From contig CAWIRE010000003.1 of the NCBI GenBank assembly GCA_963838385.1, positions 1 to 64,000 of the forward strand: a stretch of 64,000 bases of DNA. The letters run 5' to 3'. The notes beneath the pieces were generated by a model. It was not told the origin of the DNA. It was given only the letters and a program-made list of their open reading frames with translations, and searched no databases. A program made the translations under genes and the position numbers. The stretch's first letter is position 1, and the number at the start of each line of letters is the position of its first letter. Source of the DNA: DAHUYF01 sp963838385 (lineage in GTDB: Bacteria; Pseudomonadota; Alphaproteobacteria; ATCC43930; CGMCC-115725). Positions 27,123-37,180 of the stretch are shown one piece after another.

Positions 27123-27866
27123 GTGCAGCGCCTGCGCGACACGATCGAAGCAATTGCCGGACGGGCCGCGGCGGCGGAAGGGCCGCGCACCGTGGCCTCG
27201 CTGCTGGTCGACAAGCTCCGCACCGATATCGTCGCCGGCGCCTTCGCTCCGGGCGACCGGCTGAAGCTCGCCGATCTCAGCCTGCGCTATGGCAGCGGCA
27301 TCAGCCCGCTGCGCGAGGCGCTGACGCGGCTGGCGGCCACCGGGCTGGTGCTGATCGAGGATCAGAAGGGCTTCCGCGTGGCGCCGATGTCGCGCGCGGA
27401 TCTGCTCGATCTCACCGGCGTGCGCCAGCGGCTGGAGAGCTGGGCGCTCGGCGAGGCGATCGCCCGCGGCGATGTCGAATGGGAGGCGCGCATCGTCTCG
27501 GCGCATCACCGCCTGGCGCGGCTGAGCCGGACCGCGCCCGGCGACGGGCGCGCGCTCGACGACACCTGGGAGAGCCTGCATCAGGATTTCCACCGGGCGC
27601 TGGTCTCGGCCTGCGGCTCGCCCTGGCTGCTGCATTTCCGCAACGTGCTGGCCGACCAGGCGAGCCGCTACCGGCGCCTGTCGGTGGCCTATGCCGAAGC
27701 GGCGCGCGACATCGCCGCCGAACATGCCGAGCTGATGGCGGCGGTGCTGGCGCGCGACACCGCGCGCGCGACGGCGCTGGTCGAGGCGCATTTCGCCCGC
27801 ACCGCCGCCATCGTGCTCGAGGGTTACGACCGCCTCCAGGGCGGGGGCGCAGCAAAGGGAGGATGA
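27123..27866 (+). CDS. GntR family transcriptional regulator (FCD subfamily), second regulon
   Basis: About 247 residues. The winged HTH (VDKLRTDIVAGAFAPGDRLKLADLSLRYGSGISPLREALTRL) spans about residues 28-80, and an FCD-type helical domain follows, with LHQDFHRALVSACGS as the ligand-pocket helix. GTG 27123 is preferred, since GGGGAGG then lies six bases upstream; ATG 27117 abuts that sequence. It overlaps the Shine-Dalgarno of the monooxygenase gene and is probably in its operon, controlling it and nbaC. Confidence 0.9.
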   Translation: MQRLRDTIEAIAGRAAAAEGPRTVASLLVDKLRTDIVAGAFAPGDRLKLADLSLRYGSGISPLREALTRLAATGLVLIEDQKGFRVAPMSRADLLDLTGVRQRLESWALGEAIARGDVEWEARIVSAHHRLARLSRTAPGDGRALDDTWESLHQDFHRALVSACGSPWLLHFRNVLADQASRYRRLSVAYAEAARDIAAEHAELMAAVLARDTARATALVEAHFARTAAIVLEGYDRLQGGGAAKGG

Positions 27867-27868
27867 TC

Positions 27869-29074
27869 ATGGCCCAAGGCGTGCGGCAGGCGGCGAGCGC
27901 CGCGCAGACCCATGACGCGCTGGTCGCGCGCGCCGCCGCGCTGGCGCCGGTTTTCGCCGAGCGCGTCGGCGAGGCCGAGCGGCTGCGCCGGGTGCCCGAC
28001 GCCAACGTCGCGGCGCTGCGCGAGGCCGGGCTCTTCAAGGTGCTCCAGGCGCGCCGCTATGGCGGCCACCAGGCCGGCTTGCGCACCCATATCAACGTCA
28101 TCGCCGAGATTGCGCGCGGCTGCGCCTCGACCGCCTGGTGCGTCGGCGTCATCCACGCCCATAGCTGGCTGATGGGGCTCTTTCCCGAAGAGGCGCAACA
28201 GGAGACCTATGGCCGCAATCCCGACGCGCTGATCTCGGCGGTGATCTCGCCGCGCGGCAAGGCGCGCGCCGTTGCCGGCGGCTATCGGCTCAGCGGCTTC
28301 TGGCCCTTCGGCTCGGGCTCGCAGCATGCCGACTGGCTGTTCCTCGGCGCGGTCGTCGAGAACGAGGCGGGCGAGCCGGTCGACGAGGCCGATCTGCTGG
28401 TGCCGGTCTCCGACGTCACCATCAAGGACGATTGGAACGTGGTGGGGCTGCGCGGCACCGGCAGCTGTAGCATCGTGGCCAAGGACGTCTTCGTGCCCAA
28501 GCACCGCTACCTGTCGCTGCGCGCGGCGATCGGCGGCACGGCGCCGGGCAAGGCGCTGCATGAGGGCGCGCTCTACCGCGCCGCGGCGGTGCCGGTGCTG
28601 ACGCTGGCGATCACCCCGGCGGCGCTGGGCGCGGCGCAGCTCGCCTTCGATACCTTTGCCGCCAAGCTTCCCGGCCGCGAGGTGGCCTATACCCAGCGCG
28701 AGGTGCAGATCGACATGCCGGTCACGCATCTCCAGGTGGCCGATGCCGCCACCAAGATCGACATCGCGCGCCTGCTGCTCTATCGCTGCGCCGACGAGAT
28801 CGAGGCAGCGGCCGAGCGCGGCGCCGAGATGGAGTTCGTCAAGCGGGCGCGGGTGCGCATGGATTGCGCGCATGCGGTGCGGCAATGCCTCGAGGCGGTC
28901 GAGACGCTCTATCTCGCTTCCGGCGGCTCCGGCATCGCCGAGGGCAACCCGACGCAGCGCGTCTGGCGCGACGTCCACGCCATCAACATGCACGGGCTGC
29001 TCAACCTGCAGACCAATCAGGAAATGTACGGCCGCATCCTGCTCGGGCGCACGCCGAACACGCCGCTGATCTGA
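27869..29074 (+). CDS. Acyl-CoA-dehydrogenase-fold flavin monooxygenase (group D type)
   Basis: A 401-residue protein with the acyl-CoA dehydrogenase fold, but with the features of two-component aromatic hydroxylases (the HsaA/HpaB-C2 group): LREAGLFKVLQARRYGGHQA, CASTAWCVGVIHAHSWL, GYRLSGFWPFGSGSQHADWL and VVGLRGTGS. Such enzymes hydroxylate a phenol-type ring with reduced flavin from a separate reductase; no reductase is nearby. The start is ATG 27869 (MAQGVRQ), six bases after AAAGGGAGG, just past the regulator stop. Neighbouring nbaC suggests the product could be 3-hydroxyanthranilate. A desulfurisation or acyl-CoA dehydrogenase function is less likely. Confidence 0.8.
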   Translation: MAQGVRQAASAAQTHDALVARAAALAPVFAERVGEAERLRRVPDANVAALREAGLFKVLQARRYGGHQAGLRTHINVIAEIARGCASTAWCVGVIHAHSWLMGLFPEEAQQETYGRNPDALISAVISPRGKARAVAGGYRLSGFWPFGSGSQHADWLFLGAVVENEAGEPVDEADLLVPVSDVTIKDDWNVVGLRGTGSCSIVAKDVFVPKHRYLSLRAAIGGTAPGKALHEGALYRAAAVPVLTLAITPAALGAAQLAFDTFAAKLPGREVAYTQREVQIDMPVTHLQVADAATKIDIARLLLYRCADEIEAAAERGAEMEFVKRARVRMDCAHAVRQCLEAVETLYLASGGSGIAEGNPTQRVWRDVHAINMHGLLNLQTNQEMYGRILLGRTPNTPLI

Positions 29075-29124
29075 ACGGCGCCAACCACGACAATGACAAC
29101 GACAGGCAAAGGGAGGGATTACGC

Positions 29125-30411
29125 ATGACCAAGGCAACCAACCGCCGCACGGTGCTGCGGGCGCTCGCCGCGGGCGGCATCGGCGCGATGGCGGCGCCGG
29201 CGATCCTGGGCCGGACCGCGCGCGCCGCCGGCAGGACGATCAAGCTGGGCTTCGTCAGCCCCGAGACCGGGCCCATCGCCGCCTTCGGCGAGGCCGACGC
29301 GTTCGTGCTCTCGGGCCTGAAGGACGTGCTCGCGAAAGGCGTCAGCATCAACGGCACGCAGCATCCCGTGACCATCATCCGCAAGGACAGCCAGTCGAAT
29401 CCCAACCGCGCCGCCGAGGTGACGGCCGAGCTGATCAACTCCGACAAGGTCGACATCGTGCTGGGCTCCAGCACCTCGGACACCACCGTGCCGGTGGCCG
29501 ATCAGTGCGAGCTCAACGGCGTGCCCTGCATCTGCACCGACACGCCGTGGCAGGCCTGGTTCTTCGGCCGCAAGGGCGATCCGAAGAAGGGCTTCGAATG
29601 GACCAGCCATTTCTTCTGGGGGGTCGAGGCGATCACCGCGGTCTTCACCAATCTCTGGCTGTCGCTCGACACCAACAAGAAGGTGGGCGCGCTGTGGTCG
29701 AACGATCCCGACGGCGCCGCGCTGAGCGATGCGCAGCACGGCTTCCCGCCGGTGGTCAAATCGCGCGGCTTCGAGCTCGTCGATCTCGGGTTCTATCCCA
29801 CCATGAGCGACGACTTCTCGGCGCAGATCAACGCCTTCAAGGAGGCCAAGGTCGACATCGTCACCGGCGTCTTCGTGCCGCCGGCCTTCGCCACCTTCTG
29901 GACGCAGGCGGCGCAGCAGGGCTTCCATCCCAAGATCGCGACGCCGGCCAAGGCGCTGCTCTTCCCCTCCGCGGTCGCGGCGCTGGGCGATCGCGGGCTC
30001 GGGCTTTCCACCGAGGTCTGGTGGTCGCCGCATCATCCGTTCAAATCCGGCTTGACCGGCGAGACCGCGCAGCAATTCTGCGACGCCTATACCAAGGCGA
30101 CCGGCCGGCAATGGACGCAGCCGATCGGCTTCAAGCATGCGGTGATCGAGGTGGCGATGGATGCGCTGCGCCGCACCAAGAACATCGACGATCCCGCCTC
30201 GATCCAGGCGGCGATCCGCGCCACCGACTACAAATCGCTCGTCGGGCCCGTCGATTTCAAGAAAGGCCCGGTGCCCGGCGTCGCCACCACGCCGCTGGTC
30301 GGCGGCCAGTGGAAGCGCGGCACCAAGACCAAGTACGAGCTGAACATCGTCAACAACCAGACGGCGGAGTTCATCCCGCTCGACAGCAAGTTCGAGCCGA
30401 TCGCATCTTGA
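29125..30411 (+). CDS. Branched-chain-type ABC transporter substrate-binding protein, Tat-exported
   Basis: A 428-residue binding protein. The signal NRRTVLRALAAGGIGAMAAPAILG carries a twin-arginine motif, so export is probably folded via Tat. The mature part shows KLGFVSPETGPIAAFGEAD and the LivJ-type fold. AAAGGGAGG precedes the ATG. It lies 50 bases after the monooxygenase gene and heads the second complete Liv importer of the window. Confidence 0.92.
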   Translation: MTKATNRRTVLRALAAGGIGAMAAPAILGRTARAAGRTIKLGFVSPETGPIAAFGEADAFVLSGLKDVLAKGVSINGTQHPVTIIRKDSQSNPNRAAEVTAELINSDKVDIVLGSSTSDTTVPVADQCELNGVPCICTDTPWQAWFFGRKGDPKKGFEWTSHFFWGVEAITAVFTNLWLSLDTNKKVGALWSNDPDGAALSDAQHGFPPVVKSRGFELVDLGFYPTMSDDFSAQINAFKEAKVDIVTGVFVPPAFATFWTQAAQQGFHPKIATPAKALLFPSAVAALGDRGLGLSTEVWWSPHHPFKSGLTGETAQQFCDAYTKATGRQWTQPIGFKHAVIEVAMDALRRTKNIDDPASIQAAIRATDYKSLVGPVDFKKGPVPGVATTPLVGGQWKRGTKTKYELNIVNNQTAEFIPLDSKFEPIAS

Positions 30412-30469
30412 TCGCCGCGCCTCGCCGGAGGCGGGAGCAGTCTCCCGCCTCCGTTTCCCCGAGCCTGCC

Positions 30470-31194
<725 letters not shown>

Positions 31195-31198
<4 letters not shown>

Positions 31199-31893
31199 GC
31201 CTGCTCGAGACCCGCGGCCTGCGCGCCTTCTACGGCGATTTCCAGGCGCTCTTCGGCATCGACTTCGCGATCGATGCCGGCGAGACCGTGGCGATCATCG
31301 GCGCCAACGGCGCCGGCAAGTCGACCTTCCTCAAATCGGTGGTCGGCCTCATCGCCGGCGCCAGCGGCGAGGTGCTGTTCGAGGGCCGCCCGATCGGCGG
31401 CCGGCCGGCGCATGAGATCGTCTGCGCCGGCATCAGCCTGGTGCCGGAAGGACGCAGGCTCTTCCCCAGCCTCAGCGTCGAGGAGAACCTGCGCATGGGA
31501 GCCTATGCCGGACGCGCCGGCGCCTGGAGCCTCGGCGGCGTCTACGAGCTGTTTCCGGTGCTGGCCGAGCGGCGGCACGCGCCGGCGACCTCGCTCTCCG
31601 GCGGGCAGCAGCAGATGGCGGCGATCGGCCGCGCGCTGATGTCCAATCCGCGGCTGCTGCTGTGCGACGAGCTGAGCCTCGGCCTGGCGCCGGCGGTGAT
31701 CAAGGACATCTATGCCCGCCTCGCCGAGGTCGTCGCCGAAGGCGCCACGCTGGTGATCGTCGAGCAGGACATCAACCAGGCGCTGGCCGCTTCCGACCGC
31801 TTCTACTGCTTCCAGGAAGGCCGCGTCTCGCTCAGCGGCGCGGCCAAGGGCTTCGACCGCGCCGCCGTCACCGCCGCCTATTTCGGCGTCTAG
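31195..31893 (+). CDS. Branched-chain-type ABC transporter ATPase (LivF family)
   Basis: A 232-residue ATPase with Walker A GANGAGKST, SLVPEGRRLFPSLSVEENL (the LivF hallmark), signature LSGGQQQM and Walker B LLLCDELSLGLAP. The ATG overlaps the LivG stop, and the LivH gene follows after three bases, so it sits in the middle of a tightly packed operon. Confidence 0.94.
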
Positions 31894-31896
31894 CCC

Positions 31897-32769
31897 ATGG
31901 TCCTCGACTGGGTCTCCGTCATCGTGCAGGGCGCGCTCCTCGGCGGGCTCTACGCGCTCTTCGCCGTGGGCTTGTCGCTGACCTTCGGCATCATGCGGCT
32001 GGTCAATATCGGCCATGGCGACCTCATCGTGCTCGCCGCCTTCATCGCGCTCGTCGCGGTGCAGGTCCTGGGCATCCATCCGCTGGTGAGCCTCGCCCTC
32101 GTCGTGCCGGTGATGTTCGCGCTGGGTTACGTGCTGCAGCGCGGCGTGCTCAACCGCACGCTGGGCGAGAGCATCCTGCCGCCGCTGCTGGTGACCTTCG
32201 GCCTGTCGGTGATCATCGAGAACCTGCTGCTGCAGCTCTTCGGCGCCGATACGCGCCGCCTCCATGTCGGCGCGCTCGAGACCGAGAGCCTGCGGCTTCC
32301 CGGCGGCATCGCCATCGGCCTCTTTCCGCTGCTGATCTTCGTCGTCGCCGTCGTCGTCATCGCCGCGCTGCAGCTTCTCTTCTATCGCACCAGCCTGGGC
32401 CGCGCCTTCCGCGCCACCTCCGACGATGCGGTGACCGCCGAGCTGATGGGCGCGGACAACCGGCATCTCTACGCGCTCGCCATGGCCATTGCTTTGGCCG
32501 TGACCGGCATTGCCGGCGTCTTCCTGGCGATCCGCAGCAATTTCGATCCCTCGATCGGTCCCGGAAGGCTGATCTTCGCCTTCGAGGCGGTGATCATCGG
32601 CGGCCTCGGCAGCCTCTGGGGCACGCTCGCCGGCGCGGTCATCCTCGGCATCGCCCAGTCGATCGGCTCGGCGCTGAAGCCGGAATGGCAGATCCTTGCC
32701 GGCGACATCACCTTCCTGGTGATCCTGGTGCTGCGTCCCAACGGCCTCTTCCAGCGGACGCGGGATTGA
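31897..32769 (+). CDS. Branched-chain-type ABC transporter permease (LivH family)
   Basis: A 290-residue inner-membrane permease with about eight membrane segments, beginning VIVQGALLGGLYALFAVGLSLTFGIMRLVNIGHGDL, the LivH pattern. The coupling loop follows GRAFRATSDDAVTAELMG, and GGLGSLWGTLAGA lies near the C terminus. It starts three bases after livF and ends one base before livM. Confidence 0.95.
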   Translation: MVLDWVSVIVQGALLGGLYALFAVGLSLTFGIMRLVNIGHGDLIVLAAFIALVAVQVLGIHPLVSLALVVPVMFALGYVLQRGVLNRTLGESILPPLLVTFGLSVIIENLLLQLFGADTRRLHVGALETESLRLPGGIAIGLFPLLIFVVAVVVIAALQLLFYRTSLGRAFRATSDDAVTAELMGADNRHLYALAMAIALAVTGIAGVFLAIRSNFDPSIGPGRLIFAFEAVIIGGLGSLWGTLAGAVILGIAQSIGSALKPEWQILAGDITFLVILVLRPNGLFQRTRD

Positions 32770-32770
32770 G

Positions 32771-33826
32771 ATGAGCCTCGTCGATCCGCCGCCCAGACTG
32801 CGCGCCGCCTTCCGTATCGAGCGCGGCGCCGGCGGCCGCCTCTTCGGGGCGGTGGCGCTGCTGGCCGCGGCGGGGCTGGCGAGCCTGCCGCTCTGGGTGG
32901 ATAGCGGCGTGACGCGGCTTGCCGGCGAGATGGCCTACTATCTCGCGTTGGCCCAGCTCTGGAACCTGCTGGCGGGCTATGCCGGCCTGGTCTCGGTCGG
33001 GCAGCAGGCCTATGTCGGGCTCGGCGGCTACGCGCTTTTCGTGCTGTGCGGGCTTGGCCTCCCTCCATTGCTGGCGATCCCGCTGGCCGGGGCCGTGGCG
33101 GCGGCGCTGTCGCTGCCGATCGCGCTCATCGTCTTCCGCCTGCGCGGCGCGCAATTCGCGGTCGGCACCTGGGTGGTGGCCGAGATCTGCCAGCTGGTCA
33201 TCGCCCAGATGCCGTCGCTGGGCGGCGGCTCCGGCCAGAGCCTCACCGCCTCGGTGGTGCGCGCCGTCGCCGCCGCCCGGCCGCTGCGCGAGATGATCTT
33301 CTACTGGTGCTCGCTGGCGGCGGGGCTTGCGGTGCTGGCGCTGGTCTATGGGCTGCTGCGCTCGCGCCTCGGCCTGGCGCTCACCGCCATCCGCGACAGC
33401 GAGCCCGCCTCGCGCAGCGTCGGCGTCGACACCTTCCGCACCAAGCTCCTGACCTATGTCGTCGTCGCCTTCTGCACCGGCGCGGTCGGCGGCCTCATCT
33501 TCCTGCAGAAGCTGCGCATCTCGCCCGACAGCGGCTTCGGCCTGCAGGATTGGACGGTGGTCGTCATCTTCATGGTGGTGATCGGCGGCATCGGCACGAT
33601 CGAGGGGCCGATCCTCGGCCTCGTCATCTATTTCGCGCTGCGCCAGCTGCTGGCCGATTACGGCTCGTGGTATCTGATCATCCTCGGCTGCGTCGCCGTC
33701 TTCTTCATGCTCTATGCGCGGGACGGGATCTGGGGCTGGATCTCCGCCCGCTTCCACGTGCAGCTTTTCCCCGTGCGCCGGCATCTGGCGCGGGCGATGG
33801 AGGAACCTGCTCGTCCGAAAGGGTGA
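32771..33826 (+). CDS. Branched-chain-type ABC transporter permease (LivM family)
   Basis: A 351-residue inner-membrane permease with LAQLWNLLAGYAGLVSVGQQAYVGLGGY, SRLGLALTAIRDSEPASRSVGVDTFRTK (coupling loop) and VIGGIGTIEGPILG, all family features. The last gene of the second Liv operon. With LivH, LivG, LivF and the Tat-exported receptor it makes a complete high-affinity importer for the substrate of the nbaC/monooxygenase pathway. Confidence 0.95.
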   Translation: MSLVDPPPRLRAAFRIERGAGGRLFGAVALLAAAGLASLPLWVDSGVTRLAGEMAYYLALAQLWNLLAGYAGLVSVGQQAYVGLGGYALFVLCGLGLPPLLAIPLAGAVAAALSLPIALIVFRLRGAQFAVGTWVVAEICQLVIAQMPSLGGGSGQSLTASVVRAVAAARPLREMIFYWCSLAAGLAVLALVYGLLRSRLGLALTAIRDSEPASRSVGVDTFRTKLLTYVVVAFCTGAVGGLIFLQKLRISPDSGFGLQDWTVVVIFMVVIGGIGTIEGPILGLVIYFALRQLLADYGSWYLIILGCVAVFFMLYARDGIWGWISARFHVQLFPVRRHLARAMEEPARPKG

Positions 33827-33890
33827 GGCGCAAGACCTTTCGGTCGCTGCCCGAATTCAGCTAGGTTTTCCCGCCCGTTGCTCCGGCATG

Positions 33891-34544
33891 ATGAACGTTG
33901 CGGCTCGCGCGGCGGCGGCCTCGCCACGCGCAGGCTACCAGGATGGGGGGAGAGAGGTGGTTGGGGCGGAAGCGGGCCCGGACCGCGCTGCCGAACGCCT
34001 CGCGCGCCGCGGTCGCATTGCGCTCGCGGCGGGGCTGATGCTGCTCGTGCCGCTGGCCGGCGCAAGCGGCGGGCCCGACGCTCTCGAACTCGCGGTGAAG
34101 GCGACCTACCTCTACAAATTCGCGCCTTTCGTCGCATGGCCGGCGGCTGCCTTCGCCTCGCCGACGGCGCCGCTGCTGCTCTGCGTCGTCGGCGACGATC
34201 CCTTCGGCGAGGTGCTCGACCGCGCCGCCTGGGGCGCGCGCGACGGCGATCATCCCGTTGCCGTGCGCCGTCTGCGCGTCGTCACCGGCAATTCCGGCTG
34301 TCACATCGTCTATGCCGCAGGATCGGCGGCCCAGCCGGTCGGCGGCATCCTCGCCGTCCTGCGCGGCAGGCCGGTGCTGACCGTCGCCGACGCCGGCGCT
34401 CAGTCGGCATCGGCCATCATCCAATTCGTGGTCGTCGACAACCGCCTGCGCTTCGCCATCGACGCCGCGGCGGCGGCCGAGAGCGGGCTCGTCATCAGCT
34501 CGAAGCTGCTGAGTCTGGCGATCCATGTCCGGTCGAGATCATAG
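33891..34544 (+). CDS. YfiR-like (DUF4154) periplasmic protein
   Basis: Up to 217 residues. After a hydrophobic signal segment (IALAAGLMLLVPLAGASG, about residues 47-64) comes the DUF4154 core: VKATYLYKFAPFVAWP, LLLCVVGDDPFGEVL, a conserved Cys in NSGCHIVYA, and the C-terminal GLVISSKLLSLA. YfiR proteins are redox-sensitive periplasmic repressors of membrane sensors with CHASE8-like domains. The next gene is such a sensor. The N terminus is uncertain: ATG 33891, or GTG near 33957 after GGGGGGAGAGAG, which would place the signal peptide at the start as expected. Confidence 0.85.
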   Translation: MNVAARAAAASPRAGYQDGGREVVGAEAGPDRAAERLARRGRIALAAGLMLLVPLAGASGGPDALELAVKATYLYKFAPFVAWPAAAFASPTAPLLLCVVGDDPFGEVLDRAAWGARDGDHPVAVRRLRVVTGNSGCHIVYAAGSAAQPVGGILAVLRGRPVLTVADAGAQSASAIIQFVVVDNRLRFAIDAAAAAESGLVISSKLLSLAIHVRSRS

Positions 34545-34568
34545 TGGTGCCGCGGGAGGGCGCGTGAG

Positions 34569-36350
34569 ATGCCGAAACTCTGGAGATTGATGCCGGCCAT
34601 CGCCCTTTTCGCTGCCGTGCTGCTGCTCGTTGCCGGCGCCACCATGATCGTGTTCAACGAGCGCGCCTATCGCATGCAGAAGCTCGACGAGGTGAAGGCC
34701 GAGGGACGCATCCTCGCTTCCACCGTGACCGCGGCGCTGGTGTTCAACGATCGCAAGGCGGCGCAGGAGTATGTCGACGCGCTGCAAGCCAACCCCGAGG
34801 TGCGCGCCGCCGCCGTCTATGACGCGGACCGGCGCTATTTCGCCGGCTATGCGCCGCCGGGCAATCCGGCGCCGCCCGGCACGGTGCGGCTGGGCGCGCC
34901 GGTCTTCGACGGCAACCGCCTGATCGTGACCGAGCCGGTGCAGCAGGGCCGCTTGGCGATCGGCGCCGTCTATCTCGCGATCGTCACCGAGCCCTTCGCC
35001 CAGCGCGTCGAGCGCTATGGCATCATCTTCCTGCTGCTCACCATGGCGGCGCTCGTGTCGGGCGTGCTGGCGGTCGCGCAATCGGCGCTCAACCGCGTCA
35101 ATCGCGCGCTGGCGACCCAGGCGCAAGCGCTGGCCGACGCCAATGACGAGCTGCATGCCCAGATCGAGGAGCGCGAGAAGGTCGAGGAAGTGCTCCGGCA
35201 AAGCCAGAAGATGGAGGCGATCGGCCAGCTCACCGGCGGCGTCGCCCACGATTTCAACAACATCCTGCAGATCATCCTGGGCAATCTCGACGCCCTGGAC
35301 CGCGTGATGCGGGCCCAGGAGGAGAGCGGGTTCGCCAAGGAGTGCCGCCGCTGGCTCGCCGCCGCGATCCGCGCCGGCGAGCGCGCCGCCACGCTCACCC
35401 ACCGCCTGCTCGCCTTCGCCCGCCGCCAGCCGCTTGATCCCAAGCCGCTCGATCCCAACCGGCTGGTCACCGGCATGTCGGAGCTGTTGCACCGGACGCT
35501 CGGCGAGCGCATCACCATCGAGACGGTGCTGGCGGGCGGATTGTGGAAAGTGTCGGCCGATGCCAACCAGCTCGAGAACGCGCTGCTCAACCTCGCCGTC
35601 AACGCGCGCGACGCCATGCCCCAGGGCGGCAAGCTCACCATCGAAACCGCGAACACCTATCTCGACGAAGCCTATGGCGGTGAGAACGAGGTGAAGCCCG
35701 GCCAATACGTGCAGATCGCGGTGACGGATACGGGCACCGGCATGACCAAGGACATCGTCGCCAAGGCCTTCGACCCGTTCTTCACCACCAAGGATATCGG
35801 GCAGGGAACCGGCCTTGGCCTGAGCCAGGTCTACGGCTTCGTCAAGCAATCTGCCGGTCACGTCAAGATCTACAGCGAGCCGGGCGAGGGCACGACGGTC
35901 AAGCTCTACCTGCCGCGGCTGCTCGAAGGCGCCGCCGCGGCCGAGGTCGGCGCGGAGGAGCGCCGCGTCCCCGGCGCGACGGAGGGCGAGACCGTGCTCG
36001 TGGTCGAGGACGATCCCCATGTCCGCGCCAGCACGGTCGAGATGGTTCGCGCGCTCGGTTATATCGTGCTCGAAGCGGCCGACGGGCGCGCCGCGCTGCG
36101 CCTGCTCGACGCCGAGCCCGGCGTCCGGCTGCTCTTTACCGATGTCGGCCTGCCGGACGGCATGAACGGTCGTCAGCTCGCGGATGAAGCCTGCCGGCGT
36201 CGGCCGCAGCTCAAGGTTCTCTACGCCACGGGCTATGCGCGCAACGCCATCGTGCACCAGGATCGGCTCGATCCCGGTGTCGAGTTGCTCGCCAAGCCCT
36301 TCACCTATGCGGGGCTGGCAAAGAAGATCCGCCAGATCCTCGATCGCTGA
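34569..36350 (+). CDS. Hybrid sensor histidine kinase with periplasmic CHASE8-like domain and receiver
   Basis: A 593-residue inner-membrane kinase. A TM segment at about residues 8-28, then a periplasmic CHASE8-like domain (ASTVTAALVFNDRKAAQEYVDALQANPEV), then TM2 at about residues 152-172. A coiled coil follows, then the HisKA H-box GQLTGGVAHDFNN with H227, a HATPase domain with NALLNLAVNARDAMP, GTGLGLSQVYGFVKQ, and a C-terminal receiver with Asp in FTDVGLPDG (D525). It lies 24 bases after the YfiR gene. In Pseudomonas YfiBNR, YfiR represses a CHASE8 diguanylate cyclase; here the output is a phosphorelay. The partner regulator is not in the window. Confidence 0.92.
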   Translation: MPKLWRLMPAIALFAAVLLLVAGATMIVFNERAYRMQKLDEVKAEGRILASTVTAALVFNDRKAAQEYVDALQANPEVRAAAVYDADRRYFAGYAPPGNPAPPGTVRLGAPVFDGNRLIVTEPVQQGRLAIGAVYLAIVTEPFAQRVERYGIIFLLLTMAALVSGVLAVAQSALNRVNRALATQAQALADANDELHAQIEEREKVEEVLRQSQKMEAIGQLTGGVAHDFNNILQIILGNLDALDRVMRAQEESGFAKECRRWLAAAIRAGERAATLTHRLLAFARRQPLDPKPLDPNRLVTGMSELLHRTLGERITIETVLAGGLWKVSADANQLENALLNLAVNARDAMPQGGKLTIETANTYLDEAYGGENEVKPGQYVQIAVTDTGTGMTKDIVAKAFDPFFTTKDIGQGTGLGLSQVYGFVKQSAGHVKIYSEPGEGTTVKLYLPRLLEGAAAAEVGAEERRVPGATEGETVLVVEDDPHVRASTVEMVRALGYIVLEAADGRAALRLLDAEPGVRLLFTDVGLPDGMNGRQLADEACRRRPQLKVLYATGYARNAIVHQDRLDPGVELLAKPFTYAGLAKKIRQILDR

Positions 36351-36377
36351 AGCGGGCCGGCGAGCAACTCCCTTCCG

Positions 36378-36617
36378 CTAATACTCGTTCGACCAGCGCG
36401 GATCGCCGGGCGTGTAGATCTCGCGATAGACCTTGTCCATGGGGCCGCCGCCGCCGACCACGTCGCCGGGCGAGCTCGCTGCGCCGGTCGCCGGCGGGAC
36501 CGAGGAGCCGGACATGTTGGTATCGGTCGCCTGCGTGCAGGCGAGAAGCGGTGCTGCAAGAGTGGCGGCGAGCAGACTTGCCCGCAAGATTGATGGCGGA
36601 GAGAGAGGATGGGACAT
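36378..36617 (-). CDS. Small lipoprotein, tandem paralogue 1
   Basis: A 79-residue protein with a signal peptide ending in a lipobox (LLAC, about residues 24-27), so it should be lipid-anchored. A low-complexity Ser/Thr/Pro stretch follows, then the C-terminal block PGDVVGGGGPMD..YREIYTPGD and RWSNEY. Its neighbour at 36935 shares this block almost exactly. AGGAG before ATG 36617 supports the start. I recognise no family; a small outer-envelope protein is likely. Confidence 0.7.
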   Translation of the reverse strand: MSHPLSPPSILRASLLAATLAAPLLACTQATDTNMSGSSVPPATGAASSPGDVVGGGGPMDKVYREIYTPGDPRWSNEY

Positions 36618-36934
36618 TGGGGCTCCTGAGAAAATATCTGAGATCGTCCCCTTCAACGTCCCTCCCTTCCGCGTTATTCCGCGCAATCCCGGCGGGTTCG
36701 CGCTGGCGGCACCATAGGTCGGCGCATCAACCGGCGGAACAAATGTCGGCGCATGGATAGAATGCCCCGTGCGCATGGACAGAACGTCGCAGCGGTGTAG
36801 ATGAAAAGATTGTCGGCGCAGCCACCAACCTGTTTCGTCGGCGCGACCGCCTCACGACATCTTCACGCGATTGCGAAGAGAAAACCTGGGCCGATCGATG
36901 TAATGCTGCCGGGCGCCGTCGCGGCGGTCCCCGC
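36618..36934. other. Gap between the two lipoprotein genes
   Basis: About 317 bases with no convincing gene. It should contain the promoter of the downstream lipoprotein. Short repeats of GTCGGCGCATC/GTCGGCGCATG (about 36719-36755) occur within it, which are probably chance or a very small tandem duplication. Confidence 0.4.
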
Positions 36935-37180
36935 CTAATACTCGTTCGACCAGCGGGGATCACCAGGCGTGTAGATCTCGCGGTAGGTCTGGTCGAGGGC
37001 GCCGCCGCCGCCGACGACATCGCCGGGCGCGCTTGACGCGCCGGTTGCCGGCGGCGTCGACGAGCCGGAGAGGCCCGTGCTCGTATTTGACGATTGCGCG
37101 CAGGCAAACAGCGGCCCGGCGAGCATCGCAGCGAACAGCATCGTCCGAACGGTCGATGGGGCGGGAAGAGAGTGGGTCAT
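36935..37180 (-). CDS. Small lipoprotein, tandem paralogue 2
   Basis: An 81-residue protein with a signal peptide and lipobox (LFAC), then the same C-terminal block as the gene at 36378: PGDVVGGGGALD.TYREIYTPGD and RWSNEY. The N-terminal halves differ more than the C-terminal ones, so the C-terminal block is what selection preserves. GGAG precedes ATG 37180. The family is unknown to me; the tandem copies are separated by 317 bases. Confidence 0.7.
   Translation of the reverse strand: MTHSLPAPSTVRTMLFAAMLAGPLFACAQSSNTSTGLSGSSTPPATGASSAPGDVVGGGGALDQTYREIYTPGDPRWSNEY

Noticed and set aside
26975..29074. A 699-codon frame starting upstream of the monooxygenase gene
   Set aside because: The first 270 or so codons lie in the wrong frame of the GntR gene; only the part from 27869 has protein homology and a ribosome-binding site.
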